DNA of 6,846 nt from Alphaproteobacteria bacterium (GCA_017477035.1 JAFUXW010000199.1:1-6846), one strand, 5' to 3'. Positions 1 to 6,688 are shown, counted from the stretch's first letter. Notes: a model not told the origin generated them from the letters alone. Made by a program: numbers and translations.

Positions 1-1851
1 ATCGGTGCATTGGTCTCCGCTGCATTGTTTCATAACCGTGGCTTTTCTGGTTCGATTCAAGCCTCTTACTTTAATCGACGGAACATATGTTTCGACAATG
101 GTAAGTTTGAATGTCAGATAGGCAATATTATTCTTTTTATCCATAGCATAAACTTTAATCGGATATACGCCACCGTCTCCAGGCATTGCCATACCTGTAA
201 AGTCACGAACAACGTCATTATACTTTAACCATTTTGGCAATGAAGTGTCGTCCTTCAGACCGGCTTTGGTTTTAATATCTTCATCATTCCACCCCATTTT
301 CTCAAATGCTGATTTAGGAACGTTAATTAAAATCTTTTCGCCGGTTCCGAAAGTAACATCCGGCAAAGTTCCTTGAATAGATAAGTCAACGGGTGGACGA
401 TGGCTAGGTATGTCCATTAAATACGGACGATTATCCGGTATAAATTGTCCGTCACGCCATTTATCCAGAGTGTCGCGAATCGATAACGCAACTTTTGAAG
501 GAGCTTCATTAAGCATATATACCTGAACAGAATCTAAGCCGATTGTTGCATATAAAGCACCTAGAGCATCTTGCAAATCAACATAGGCAAGAGACGCTTT
601 TGTCTCATCGGCAATAGCACGCGCCGCCTCCAACACACTCTTTTCAGCATGGCTTCCTTTAGCGGCAGTAACATCTTCGGCAATATTCTCCGATGTACCG
701 GCAATTTCCATGGCAATCTGATAGTCTTCAATTGCCGATGTGTAACGAGCCCAAGCTATATAAACCTGGTTAAGTACTAAAGATGTCATACGTTGACGGC
801 GCAAGTCAGTCATTGTTTTCCCGCTTAAACCTTGGCGGTTTTCATAAACAGACATAGATGCTTCTTTGGCTGAATTGCACCATTTTTTATTATACTTGCT
901 AGGATTCGATTTATAATTACTTCCGTTATCACTACTGAAGTTGTTGATAATAAAATCAATATCGTCAGCCTGAGTAATTAAGTCGTGAACTTTTAATTCC
1001 GGACGATTGGTCAAAGCCAACCATTCCAAACGCGACAGGTTGGATTTGATTTCCGGTAACGAGAAGTTACCATATTCTTTACCTACTAATTTGAATTGTG
1101 TTTGCGGATGCAATCCCATTAAAGAAGCTAAACGTTCTTGAGCTGTTTCCATATCACGCTTAAGTGAGGATAGTTTTTTAACGGCCTCCATATACTTACG
1201 TTTTTTTACCAAATCCTCGGTTGTAGGTGTTTTGCCTTGCTTTGCTAATTCTTTGGCTTGAACATTCATTTCATCAACATCTAAAGTGATATGTTCAATT
1301 GTTTCATCAATAACCGGCAATAAACGCTGAGCCGTCAGAGTTTTCCAATAAAGTACACGCGCTTCTTGAGATATATTTTGAATTACCTTACGGCTTTCTT
1401 CGCTGGCAACGTTCTGACGCAACAACGGATCGCTGTTCATAAAATACAGAGTGGATATATCCAAAATATTCCAAGCTACTTTCAAATCAGGACTTGTGTC
1501 ACTGTAGTTAGTATTAACATATCCGGCATTGGAAACAATCTCCGGCAAAGCAGAATATGTTGAGTGTCCAGCTTTTGCCAAACTTTCCTGATATCTGGTC
1601 ATGCGACCGGTATAATTGTATTTGAGGGCTAATGCCATAGTCATATATAAATCCAAAGGCTTATCTAATTTAGTTGGCGATTTGGAATACATGTTTTGCA
1701 TATCGGCATCATAACGAATAGCGCTGTCCCAATCGGAATAATAAGCAGCATCCGGTTGAGATACAGGGACGGCATAGTTATTAATCGACTTATCTCTTGC
1801 ACAAGAAGCCGCACTTAATACGCCAACCACCAAACAAAGCAATTTTTTCAT
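1..1851 (-). CDS. TolC-family outer membrane efflux protein with C-terminal CADG (cadherin-like) domain, 3' end outside window
   Basis: The reading frame is open from the ATG at 1851 to the left edge: 617 residues with no stop, so the C-terminus lies outside the window. AAAGGA 7 nt upstream (1864-1859) supports the start. Residues 1-17 look like a lipoprotein signal (KK, hydrophobic core, AASC, Cys17), although Ala at -3 is not ideal. The TolC/OEP signs are PLDLYMTMALALKYN at 65-79, ALPEI near 101, the WNILD strand motif at 127-131, and long charged helices at about 150-250 ending in ASLMGLHP. A second OEP half begins around WLALTNRPEL (near 280) and ends with DALGALYATIGLD, near residue 440. 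Family members form trimeric outer-membrane/periplasmic exit ducts for efflux pumps or type I secretion. Residues about 486-587 are not OEP. They read as a CADG Ig-like domain: LPKWL at 538, FTG at 551, GVYPIKVYAMD at 561-571, FKLTIV at 581-586. The strand motif of the second OEP half is hard to see, so channel function is less certain than family membership. No membrane-fusion or pump gene is in view. Confidence 0.85.
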   Translation of the reverse strand, partial: MKKLLCLVVGVLSAASCARDKSINNYAVPVSQPDAAYYSDWDSAIRYDADMQNMYSKSPTKLDKPLDLYMTMALALKYNYTGRMTRYQESLAKAGHSTYSALPEIVSNAGYVNTNYSDTSPDLKVAWNILDISTLYFMNSDPLLRQNVASEESRKVIQNISQEARVLYWKTLTAQRLLPVIDETIEHITLDVDEMNVQAKELAKQGKTPTTEDLVKKRKYMEAVKKLSSLKRDMETAQERLASLMGLHPQTQFKLVGKEYGNFSLPEIKSNLSRLEWLALTNRPELKVHDLITQADDIDFIINNFSSDNGSNYKSNPSKYNKKWCNSAKEASMSVYENRQGLSGKTMTDLRRQRMTSLVLNQVYIAWARYTSAIEDYQIAMEIAGTSENIAEDVTAAKGSHAEKSVLEAARAIADETKASLAYVDLQDALGALYATIGLDSVQVYMLNEAPSKVALSIRDTLDKWRDGQFIPDNRPYLMDIPSHRPPVDLSIQGTLPDVTFGTGEKILINVPKSAFEKMGWNDEDIKTKAGLKDDTSLPKWLKYNDVVRDFTGMAMPGDGGVYPIKVYAMDKKNNIAYLTFKLTIVETYVPSIKVRGLNRTRKATVMKQCSGDQCTD

Positions 1852-1858
1852 ATTTATG

Positions 1859-1907
1859 TCCTTTACATGTCAACAATTTGAGGATATAATAATCGTTAAA
1901 AATTAAC
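1859..1907 (-). promoter_or_regulatory. Presumed control region of the TolC-like gene, with a 13-bp palindrome
   Basis: This lies in the 118-bp gap between two divergent genes. On the minus strand there is an AT-rich TATTAT/TTATAT stretch (about 1885-1891) that could be a -10 box, but no convincing -35 box at 16-18 bp. GTTAA-AAA-TTAAC at 1895-1907 is a perfect inverted repeat between the two presumed promoters, where it could act as an operator. In such AT-rich DNA it could also be chance. The ribosome binding site AAAGGA (1864-1859) is clear. Confidence 0.3.
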
Positions 1908-1913
1908 ATTTTA

Positions 1914-1941
1914 TTACACTTTTTTCCCTATGATATATAAT
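1914..1941 (+). promoter_or_regulatory. Probable sigma-70-type promoter of the VirB8-like gene
   Basis: A consensus TATAAT lies at 1936-1941, with a partial -35 (TTACAC at 1914-1919, spacer 16). Transcription would start near 1948, about 20 nt before the ATG at 1970. That makes an upstream in-frame TTG at 1952 an unlikely start, because it would be almost leaderless. Confidence 0.55.
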
Positions 1942-1953
1942 AAGTGTAAAATT

Positions 1954-1957
1954 GAGG
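1954..1957 (+). promoter_or_regulatory. Ribosome binding site deciding the VirB8-like start
   Basis: GAGG lies 12 nt before the ATG at 1970. The spacing is a little long, but no better candidate exists. It lies downstream of the in-frame TTG at 1952, so it can only serve the ATG. Confidence 0.5.
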
Positions 1958-1969
1958 TTAAAATTTATC

Positions 1970-2749
1970 ATGGTTTCAATATTAGGGACATTATTCAAAT
2001 ACAAAGAAAAAGAATCTCCGGATGAATTGGGGTTGTTTCCGGAGAGAGTCCATGTTGATGCTTTTCCGGAAAGGCGCTATTTGTGGACATCGCGATTTTT
2101 TGTTATTGCAACTTGTTTAAGCATTTGTTTTAATATGCTTATGAGCAGTATATTGTATGTTATGTTGCCCTGTTTTCACGTATCCCCGAGATTATTCAGA
2201 ATTAACAATAATATTAATCAGATAGAATTAATGGAGCCTGATGAACGCTTATATTATGCCAGTGATTTAATAGCAGAACAATATATTCGCGATTATATTA
2301 TGCTACGTTATACTGTTACGGAAGATTATGCAGAACTCAAAGACAGATGGCGTAAAAATTCCATATTTTACTGGTATAGCACGGAAGAAGTATATAATGA
2401 ATTTCTGAAAAAAGATGCGGAAAATGTATATGATCAGTTTAAGAACATAGGATTGCAGAGGTACGTTGAAATCGTATGGACTAAACATGTTTCCCGTTCT
2501 ATGTGGATGGTGCAGTTTAAAACTTATGATATAACTCGCGATAATCCGCGTCCTAAAGTGGATGTATGGAGAGCGACACTTCGTATCGGTTATGCAACCG
2601 GACTTATGCGTTTCAGAAAGCCGGAAGATAAGATATTAAATCCTTACGGATTTTTGGTATACAGCTATACCCTTTCATATCTCGGAGATGCTCGAAACGG
2701 CCCTAGTGAAGTTCCTTCTCATCTTAAATATAATATGATGATGCTTTAA
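1970..2749 (+). CDS. VirB8-family type IV secretion inner-membrane protein, apparently orphan
   Basis: A 259-residue protein from the ATG at 1970. The frame extends to a TTG at 1952, but the GAGG site and the promoter position favour the ATG. It has the VirB8 layout: a short charged cytoplasmic N-terminus (1-40), one membrane segment (about 42-69, FFVIATCLSICFNML and onward), then a periplasmic domain of about 190 residues. In that domain AEQYIRDYIMLRY (102-114), a WRATLRIGY strand (200-208) and the NPYGF motif at 224-228, followed by a Tyr-rich strand, match the VirB8 pattern of a helical region, strands and a conserved NPxG turn. In complete systems VirB8 is a bitopic assembly factor that contacts VirB9, VirB10 and other subunits. 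No other secretion gene lies in the window, and its neighbours are a divergent TolC-like gene and a convergent hppA. Some Rickettsiales scatter their virB genes, so orphan placement does not mean it is non-functional. A remote DotI/IcmL-type or other NTF2-fold protein is the alternative; NPYGF favours VirB8. Confidence 0.8.
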   Translation: MVSILGTLFKYKEKESPDELGLFPERVHVDAFPERRYLWTSRFFVIATCLSICFNMLMSSILYVMLPCFHVSPRLFRINNNINQIELMEPDERLYYASDLIAEQYIRDYIMLRYTVTEDYAELKDRWRKNSIFYWYSTEEVYNEFLKKDAENVYDQFKNIGLQRYVEIVWTKHVSRSMWMVQFKTYDITRDNPRPKVDVWRATLRIGYATGLMRFRKPEDKILNPYGFLVYSYTLSYLGDARNGPSEVPSHLKYNMMML

Positions 2750-2862
2750 TATTTTACATATGTTTAACTATCATATAAGAGTGGCGGTATATACATTTAC
2801 GCTCACCCAAAAATAATTAAGCTCGTGCAAGCAGAATATTTTATCAATTATAGTTTATAAGA

Positions 2863-2897
2863 CATTGATATGATTGATATATCAATGATATCAAATG
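2863..2897. repeat. Nested AT-rich palindrome between convergent genes
   Basis: A perfect 14-bp palindrome ATTGATATATCAAT (2873-2886) is flanked by CATTGATAT (2863-2871) and its near reverse complement ATATCAAATG (2888-2897), with a G:G mismatch and a one-base bulge. The motif ATTGATAT or its complement therefore occurs about four times in 35 bp. As RNA it would form one long, AT-rich hairpin followed on the plus strand by GTTTTATTTAT. It could be a weak terminator for the VirB8-like gene or a binding site for a symmetrical DNA-binding protein. The rest of the 257-bp gap (2750-3006) shows no gene. Confidence 0.5.
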
Positions 2898-2951
2898 CAA
2901 GTTTTATTTATAGGTTTGTGTTGTTTTATTGCATAAGTAGTATTTCTCTAC

Positions 2952-2982
2952 AAAAAAAACGACGCCGTTTGAGGGCGCCGTT
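2952..2982 (-). terminator. Intrinsic terminator of hppA
   Basis: Read on the minus strand, AACGGCGCC (2982-2974), a 7-nt loop (CTCAAAC) and GGCGTCGTT (2966-2958) form a 9-bp GC-rich stem with one G:U pair, followed by a further run of six T (2957-2952). It begins 24 bp after the hppA stop codon. On the plus strand no T-run follows the hairpin, so it acts mainly for hppA. Confidence 0.9.
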
Positions 2983-3006
2983 GTTCCGTAAACTGAATTT
3001 AATCAA

Positions 3007-5520
3007 TTAATCCATTTTTTTAGCCTCAATTCGCATAGCGTAGAATGAACGCCATACAAAGACAAGACCGATTAATAAAAATACTACAGCAATCATTGTT
3101 GCTAAAGCTTCGTTTTCGGCAGAAACTTTAGCCGACATTTCCGCAGCCAATAATCCGAATAATGTTGTAAATTTAATAATCGGATTTAAGGCAACCGAGG
3201 CAGTATCTTTATAAGGATCTCCGACTGTATCGCCTACAACTGAAGCAGCATGTAAATCGGTTCCTTTTTCATTCAAGTCAACTTCTACTACTTTCTTGGC
3301 ATTATCCCAAGCTCCACCGGCATTCGCCATATATAATGCTTGATATAATCCGAAAATAGCAATTGAAATTAAGTAACTTGCAAATAATTCCGGTCCGAAG
3401 AATGCAAAAGAAATTGCAAATGAGAATATAACTACAAAGATATTGAACATACCTTTTTGAGCATACTGTGTGCATATCTTTACTACTGTTTTAGAATCTT
3501 CAACCGAAGCCGCTTTCTTGGTGTCTAATTTAATGTGCTCTTTAATGTAATTTACTGCACGATAAGCTCCGGTAGAAACTGCTTGAATTGCAGCTCCGGA
3601 GAACCAGTAGATCACAGCGCCTCCTAAAAGTAAACCGATAAGAACACGGGCATCAATCAGATTGAGTTCCAATTTTAAGAGCAAAATGATTGAGAAAATC
3701 ATCGTAGTTGCACCGATAACGGCCGTTCCGATTAATACCGGTTTTGAAGTTGCTTTAAATGTATTACCTGCAGAGTCATTTGCCTCAAGCAAGTGCTTGC
3801 CTTGTTCAAAATCCGGTTCAAACCCATATTCATTTTTAATTTCTTTTTTTATGCCTTTAATGTTTTCAATTTGTGAAAGTTCAAAGACCGATTGTGCATT
3901 ATCGGTAACCGGTCCGTAACTGTCTACAGCTATAGTAACCGGTCCCATTCCGAGCATACCGAAAGCCACCAAACCGAAAGCAAATACCGTAGGATAAATC
4001 ATTATATCACTGATATGACCTTCAGCAACCACATTTTCAATACCAAATATATTGAGAACGTAGGAAACAAATTCAGCGACATAACCGGAAGCAGTAGCAT
4101 AAGCCACGGCCATCAGTCCTGCCATAACCAAACCTTGCCAGAAACCGGAGAAGTTACCGGAAACGATACCGGATAAAATATTAAGTGAAGCACCGGCTTC
4201 ACGGCTTGCGTTAACCACTTCTTGAACATGTTTAGATTTTGAAGAAGTGAAAATTTTGGTAAATTCCGGAATAATGGCTGCTGCCAGCGTTCCGCAACTG
4301 ATAATTACCGATAGTTCCCACCAAATGTTTTGACCAAAACTGTCTGACGGCAACATCACATAAGAGACTGCGAATGTAACGGCAATTGATATTATTGAAG
4401 TGATCCAAATTAAGCTGGTTAACGGAGCTTCAAAATCAAATTCTCTGGCTTTACCGTATAAGCATTTCGAGATAATACCATTAATTGCATATGCAAATAC
4501 TGATGTCATAATCATCAAAATACGCATTGCAAAAATCCATGTAATTAGACGAGCCTGCAATTCAGGAGCCCACAAATATGCAGATAATGCACCATCAGCT
4601 GTTATACTCATACCGGCAGCTAACACTATAAAGCTGATTAGAGCAACTCCGGTAACGCCGTATGTTTCAAAACCATCTGCTGTAGGGCCGCAGGAATCTC
4701 CGGCATTGTCACCGGTGCAATCGGCAATAACTCCCGGATTACGAGCATCATCTTCATCAATTTTAAATATAATTTTCATCAAATCAGCACCGATATCAGC
4801 AATTTTGGTAAATATACCGCCACAAATTCGTAAAGCAGATGCGCCGAGCGATTCACCAATAGCAAAACCGATAAAGCAAGCTCCGGCTGTATCACGCGGA
4901 ACAAATACCAATATAAACATCATCATAATGAGTTCTACACAAATAAGTAAAACGCCGATGGACATACCGGAACGAAGCGGCAAATGCATAACCGGATAAG
5001 CCTTACCTTTAAGAGAAGCAAATGAAGTTCTGGAATTTGCGTAAGTATTTATGCGCATACCGAACCAAGCAACCGTGTATGAGCCTAAAATACCCAACAA
5101 AGACCATAGTAAAATATAAAGAACTTTAGGCAACGGAGTATTATTCAGGCAAGCAAAGTAGTAGACAATGCAGGCTCCGATAAAAATTTCCAATACCAAG
5201 AGTAATTTAGCTTGCTGCTTCATATATGTGGTGCAGGTGGCATAAATTGTTTCTGAAACTTTAAGCATGGATTGGTGGGCAGGCATTTTTTTAATGCTGA
5301 AAAATTCCCACAAACCGAAAATCATACCCAAAAGGCAGATTCCCATACCGGCCATAAGTAACAAATCTCCGTCAAAATTAATGCCGAAGATACTATAAGT
5401 GGCTCTTGAAAGAGAAGGAATAATTAAATCCAACTCAGAAGCATAAGCGCCGCTTATAGCAGAAAAGAATACAATTAAAGCTGCAACAGCAACTTTACAA
5501 ATATTTGTTCTGCGTAACAT
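3007..5520 (-). CDS. hppA: Membrane-bound ion-translocating pyrophosphatase (divergent long subgroup)
   Basis: An 837-residue polytopic protein that couples pyrophosphate hydrolysis to H+ and/or Na+ pumping across the cytoplasmic membrane. The family's motifs are all visible: R231 in the LRICGG segment, the substrate-loop residues GADLMK (244-249), DDARNP (257-262), GDNAGD (270-275), the gate-type Asp282/Glu285 in TADGFETYG, DSYGPVTDNA (533-542), GNTFKA (585-590), GGAWDNAKK (735-743) and GDTVGDPYKDT (763-773). Lys589 sits where K+-independent enzymes have Lys and K+-dependent ones Ala, but the next signature position is Ser592 rather than Thr. K+ dependence and ion choice are therefore open. 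It is longer than the usual 660-770 residues because of an N-terminal extension and a Lys/Glu-rich insertion at about 552-582. Residues 1-27 resemble a signal peptide (basic start, hydrophobic core, AYA at 25-27). The ATG has AAGGA 7 nt upstream (5532-5528). GPTADGFETYG and GNTFKATSKP are, as I recall, typical of a subgroup known from Bacteroidetes and relatives rather than of classic alphaproteobacterial enzymes. Confidence 0.97.
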   Translation of the reverse strand: MLRRTNICKVAVAALIVFFSAISGAYASELDLIIPSLSRATYSIFGINFDGDLLLMAGMGICLLGMIFGLWEFFSIKKMPAHQSMLKVSETIYATCTTYMKQQAKLLLVLEIFIGACIVYYFACLNNTPLPKVLYILLWSLLGILGSYTVAWFGMRINTYANSRTSFASLKGKAYPVMHLPLRSGMSIGVLLICVELIMMMFILVFVPRDTAGACFIGFAIGESLGASALRICGGIFTKIADIGADLMKIIFKIDEDDARNPGVIADCTGDNAGDSCGPTADGFETYGVTGVALISFIVLAAGMSITADGALSAYLWAPELQARLITWIFAMRILMIMTSVFAYAINGIISKCLYGKAREFDFEAPLTSLIWITSIISIAVTFAVSYVMLPSDSFGQNIWWELSVIISCGTLAAAIIPEFTKIFTSSKSKHVQEVVNASREAGASLNILSGIVSGNFSGFWQGLVMAGLMAVAYATASGYVAEFVSYVLNIFGIENVVAEGHISDIMIYPTVFAFGLVAFGMLGMGPVTIAVDSYGPVTDNAQSVFELSQIENIKGIKKEIKNEYGFEPDFEQGKHLLEANDSAGNTFKATSKPVLIGTAVIGATTMIFSIILLLKLELNLIDARVLIGLLLGGAVIYWFSGAAIQAVSTGAYRAVNYIKEHIKLDTKKAASVEDSKTVVKICTQYAQKGMFNIFVVIFSFAISFAFFGPELFASYLISIAIFGLYQALYMANAGGAWDNAKKVVEVDLNEKGTDLHAASVVGDTVGDPYKDTASVALNPIIKFTTLFGLLAAEMSAKVSAENEALATMIAVVFLLIGLVFVWRSFYAMRIEAKKMD

Positions 5521-5556
5521 TTTATCATCCTTTTTTAAAATTAAAATGAGGCCGAG

Positions 5557-5584
5557 GTAAGTTATCCCTTACTGACCAAGTAAG
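5557..5584 (-). promoter_or_regulatory. hppA leader with two mutually exclusive small hairpins
   Basis: Minus-strand reading gives CTTACT-TGGTC-AGTAAG (5584-5568), a perfect 6-bp hairpin. Its 3' arm also pairs with the next element: GTAAG-GGATAA-CTTAC (5572-5557), a 5-bp stem. The central GTAAG can pair with only one partner at a time. The element ends 24 nt upstream of the ribosome binding site. No strong promoter is visible upstream; TAGTAT near 5590 is a weak -10 candidate. This could be chance, or a simple leader switch. Confidence 0.25.
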
Positions 5585-5652
5585 TGTATACTAGAACAGA
5601 ATTGTTAATATTTCACTATATTTTTAATGTTTTTTATAGATTCGTGGATAAT

Positions 5653-6381
5653 TTAGTTTTCAATAAGTTCTTCTTTGGTTACTTCCAAATAATTTTTTCC
5701 GCTGTTGTCTTTTATATCTACATCTGCTCCGGCGGCCAAAAGTTTTGTGCTTATTGTATCTCCCCCGAATATTTCGCCGTAAAATAATGCGGTGCGACCT
5801 TTGCGGTCGCGTGCATTTACATTTGCTCCCGATTTTATTAAAATATCAATTAAATCTGTATTCCAAGCATTGGATACGGCACTTATTAAAGGAGTTCCCA
5901 TCGGAGTTTCCTGATTTATGTCAGCTCCTTGCTCAATAAGCATTATTAACATTTTTTGTGCAATATTCATTTGGTGCATTATATATTTTTTTAATTTAAT
6001 TTCATTAGCTCTGCTTTGAGCGTATCCTTCAGAACTATTCATAATTTCGGTTGCTTTTATTTGCAGTCTATCAGCCATCGATGTGGCTATAATCAGAGGT
6101 GTCATTCCGTTTTGGGCCGATGGGGCATTGACATCTGCTCCTGCATCTATCATTTTTTTTGCAATTTCCAAGCGTTTTTGCCTCAAAGCGATATATAGAG
6201 GAGTGTTACCGTCTTTATCACGCGAATTTACGTCAAATCCTTGGGCAATAAAAGTTTCCATTGCTTCAATATCATTATTTTTAATGGCATTTTTTACGTT
6301 CTCATCATTTATATCCAAGGCAAAAGCATTGAGAGTGCTTAATATAGCGGCAAAAAAAACGGTAAAATGCAAAAATTTCAT
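5653..6381 (-). CDS. Exported ankyrin-repeat protein
   Basis: A 242-residue protein from the ATG at 6381. The frame is open up to 6459, but the promoter (6412-6440) and the strong site AGGGAG (6395-6390, 8 nt from the ATG) lie inside that extension, and a signal peptide begins exactly at this Met. Residues 1-21 (MKFLHFTVFF core, ending NAFA before LDIND) fit a Sec signal with cleavage after Ala21, so the mature protein is periplasmic or secreted. Ankyrin repeats follow: about 28-55 (ending FDVNSRD), 57-86 (DGNTPLYIA ... GADVNAP), 91-157 split (NGMTPLIIATSMA ... LIEQGADINQ), 160-191 (GTPLISAVS ... GANVNARD) and 193-226 (KGRTALFYG ... GADVDIKD), then a short cap to 242. The third repeat is interrupted by about 35 charged, probably helical residues (about 104-138). 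Ankyrin repeats bind proteins; the partner cannot be read from the sequence. It lies 132 bp upstream of hppA on the same strand without a clear terminator between, so co-transcription is possible. Confidence 0.93.
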   Translation of the reverse strand: MKFLHFTVFFAAILSTLNAFALDINDENVKNAIKNNDIEAMETFIAQGFDVNSRDKDGNTPLYIALRQKRLEIAKKMIDAGADVNAPSAQNGMTPLIIATSMADRLQIKATEIMNSSEGYAQSRANEIKLKKYIMHQMNIAQKMLIMLIEQGADINQETPMGTPLISAVSNAWNTDLIDILIKSGANVNARDRKGRTALFYGEIFGGDTISTKLLAAGADVDIKDNSGKNYLEVTKEELIEN

Positions 6382-6411
6382 TATTCTAACTCCCTGATTA
6401 ATATGTAAAGG

Positions 6412-6440
6412 AATATAGCATTCAAAATGTGTAATGGCAA
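6412..6440 (-). promoter_or_regulatory. Sigma-70-type promoter of the ankyrin gene
   Basis: On the minus strand TTGCCA (6440-6435) and TATATT (6417-6412) are separated by exactly 17 bp. Transcription would begin near 6405, about 24 nt before the ATG at 6381. It lies just downstream of the tRNA terminator, so the ankyrin gene is an independent unit. Confidence 0.75.
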
Positions 6441-6479
6441 GGTTATTTATGATTTGCACTCTGTAAATTTATAATCTGC

Positions 6480-6512
6480 AAAAAAAGACAGACTAACAAC
6501 AGTCTGTCTTTT
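6480..6512 (-). terminator. Intrinsic terminator of tRNA-Arg
   Basis: A perfect 12-bp stem on the minus strand: AAAAGACAGACT (6512-6501), loop GTTGTT, AGTCTGTCTTTT (6494-6483), with the T-run continuing to 6480. It begins 2 nt after the encoded CCA of the tRNA. On the plus strand the 3' arm ends in only four T, so termination in that direction would be weaker. Confidence 0.93.
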
Positions 6513-6514
6513 AA

Positions 6515-6591
6515 TGGCGTATCCGGCGAGGCTCGAACTCGCAACCTTCAGCGTCGGAGGCTGACAATCTATCCAATTGATCTACGGATAC
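6515..6591 (-). tRNA. tRNA-Arg (anticodon CCG)
   Basis: A complete 77-nt cloverleaf with encoded CCA. The acceptor stem GTATCCG/CGGATAC is perfect. The D stem is GATC/GATT with one G:U pair. The anticodon stem TCAGC/GCTGA encloses loop CTCCGAC, placing CCG at positions 34-36 (plus-strand 6555-6557), which reads the codon CGG. The T arm is GCGAG-TTCGAGC-CTCGC. A in the D-loop just after the GG pair (position 20) is the known arginine identity element. The discriminator base is G. No good promoter is visible within about 60 bp upstream. Confidence 0.97.
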
Positions 6592-6659
6592 ATAGATGAG
6601 TTGTTTAAGATGGTATTCAGCATCTTTAAATATTTTTCCAAATTTCTACATAATTTTAC

Positions 6660-6688
6660 TTGACTTGTCAACTAAATGAATGTATTAA
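6660..6688 (+). promoter_or_regulatory. Sigma-70-type promoter of rpmB
   Basis: TTGACT (6660-6665) and TATTAA (6683-6688) are spaced 17 bp. Transcription would start near 6695, giving a leader of about 35 nt. The start point falls in the inverted repeat described separately. Confidence 0.75.

Noticed and set aside
10..228. Short plus-strand open frames inside the TolC-like gene (also near 571-780 and 1366-1563)
   Set aside because: They are antisense to a continuous coding frame with OEP and CADG motifs and resemble no known protein.
2303..2488. Minus-strand open frame within the VirB8-like gene
   Set aside because: It is antisense to the helical region of a recognisable VirB8-type protein and is Phe/Ile-rich by composition only.
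2895..2934. ATGCAA ... TTGCAT inverted pair as a terminator of the VirB8-like gene
   Set aside because: The 6-bp arms are 28 nt apart and no T-run follows.
4400..4999. A 199-codon open frame on the plus strand inside hppA
   Set aside because: It is fully antisense to a gene with clear family motifs. Its translation is low-complexity (Ile/Ala/Pro/Lys) with no domain and no good ribosome binding site.
5653..5967. Recent repeat expansion in the ankyrin gene
   Set aside because: The ankyrin units are similar only at the protein motif level; I see no long identical DNA repeats.
6382..6459. Longer N-terminus for the ankyrin protein from an ATG at 6459
   Set aside because: The promoter and ribosome binding site lie inside the extension, and the signal peptide begins at the internal Met (6381).
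6515..6591. tRNA-Arg as the attachment site of an integrated element
   Set aside because: No second copy of the tRNA 3' end and no integrase are in the window, and the neighbours look like core genes.
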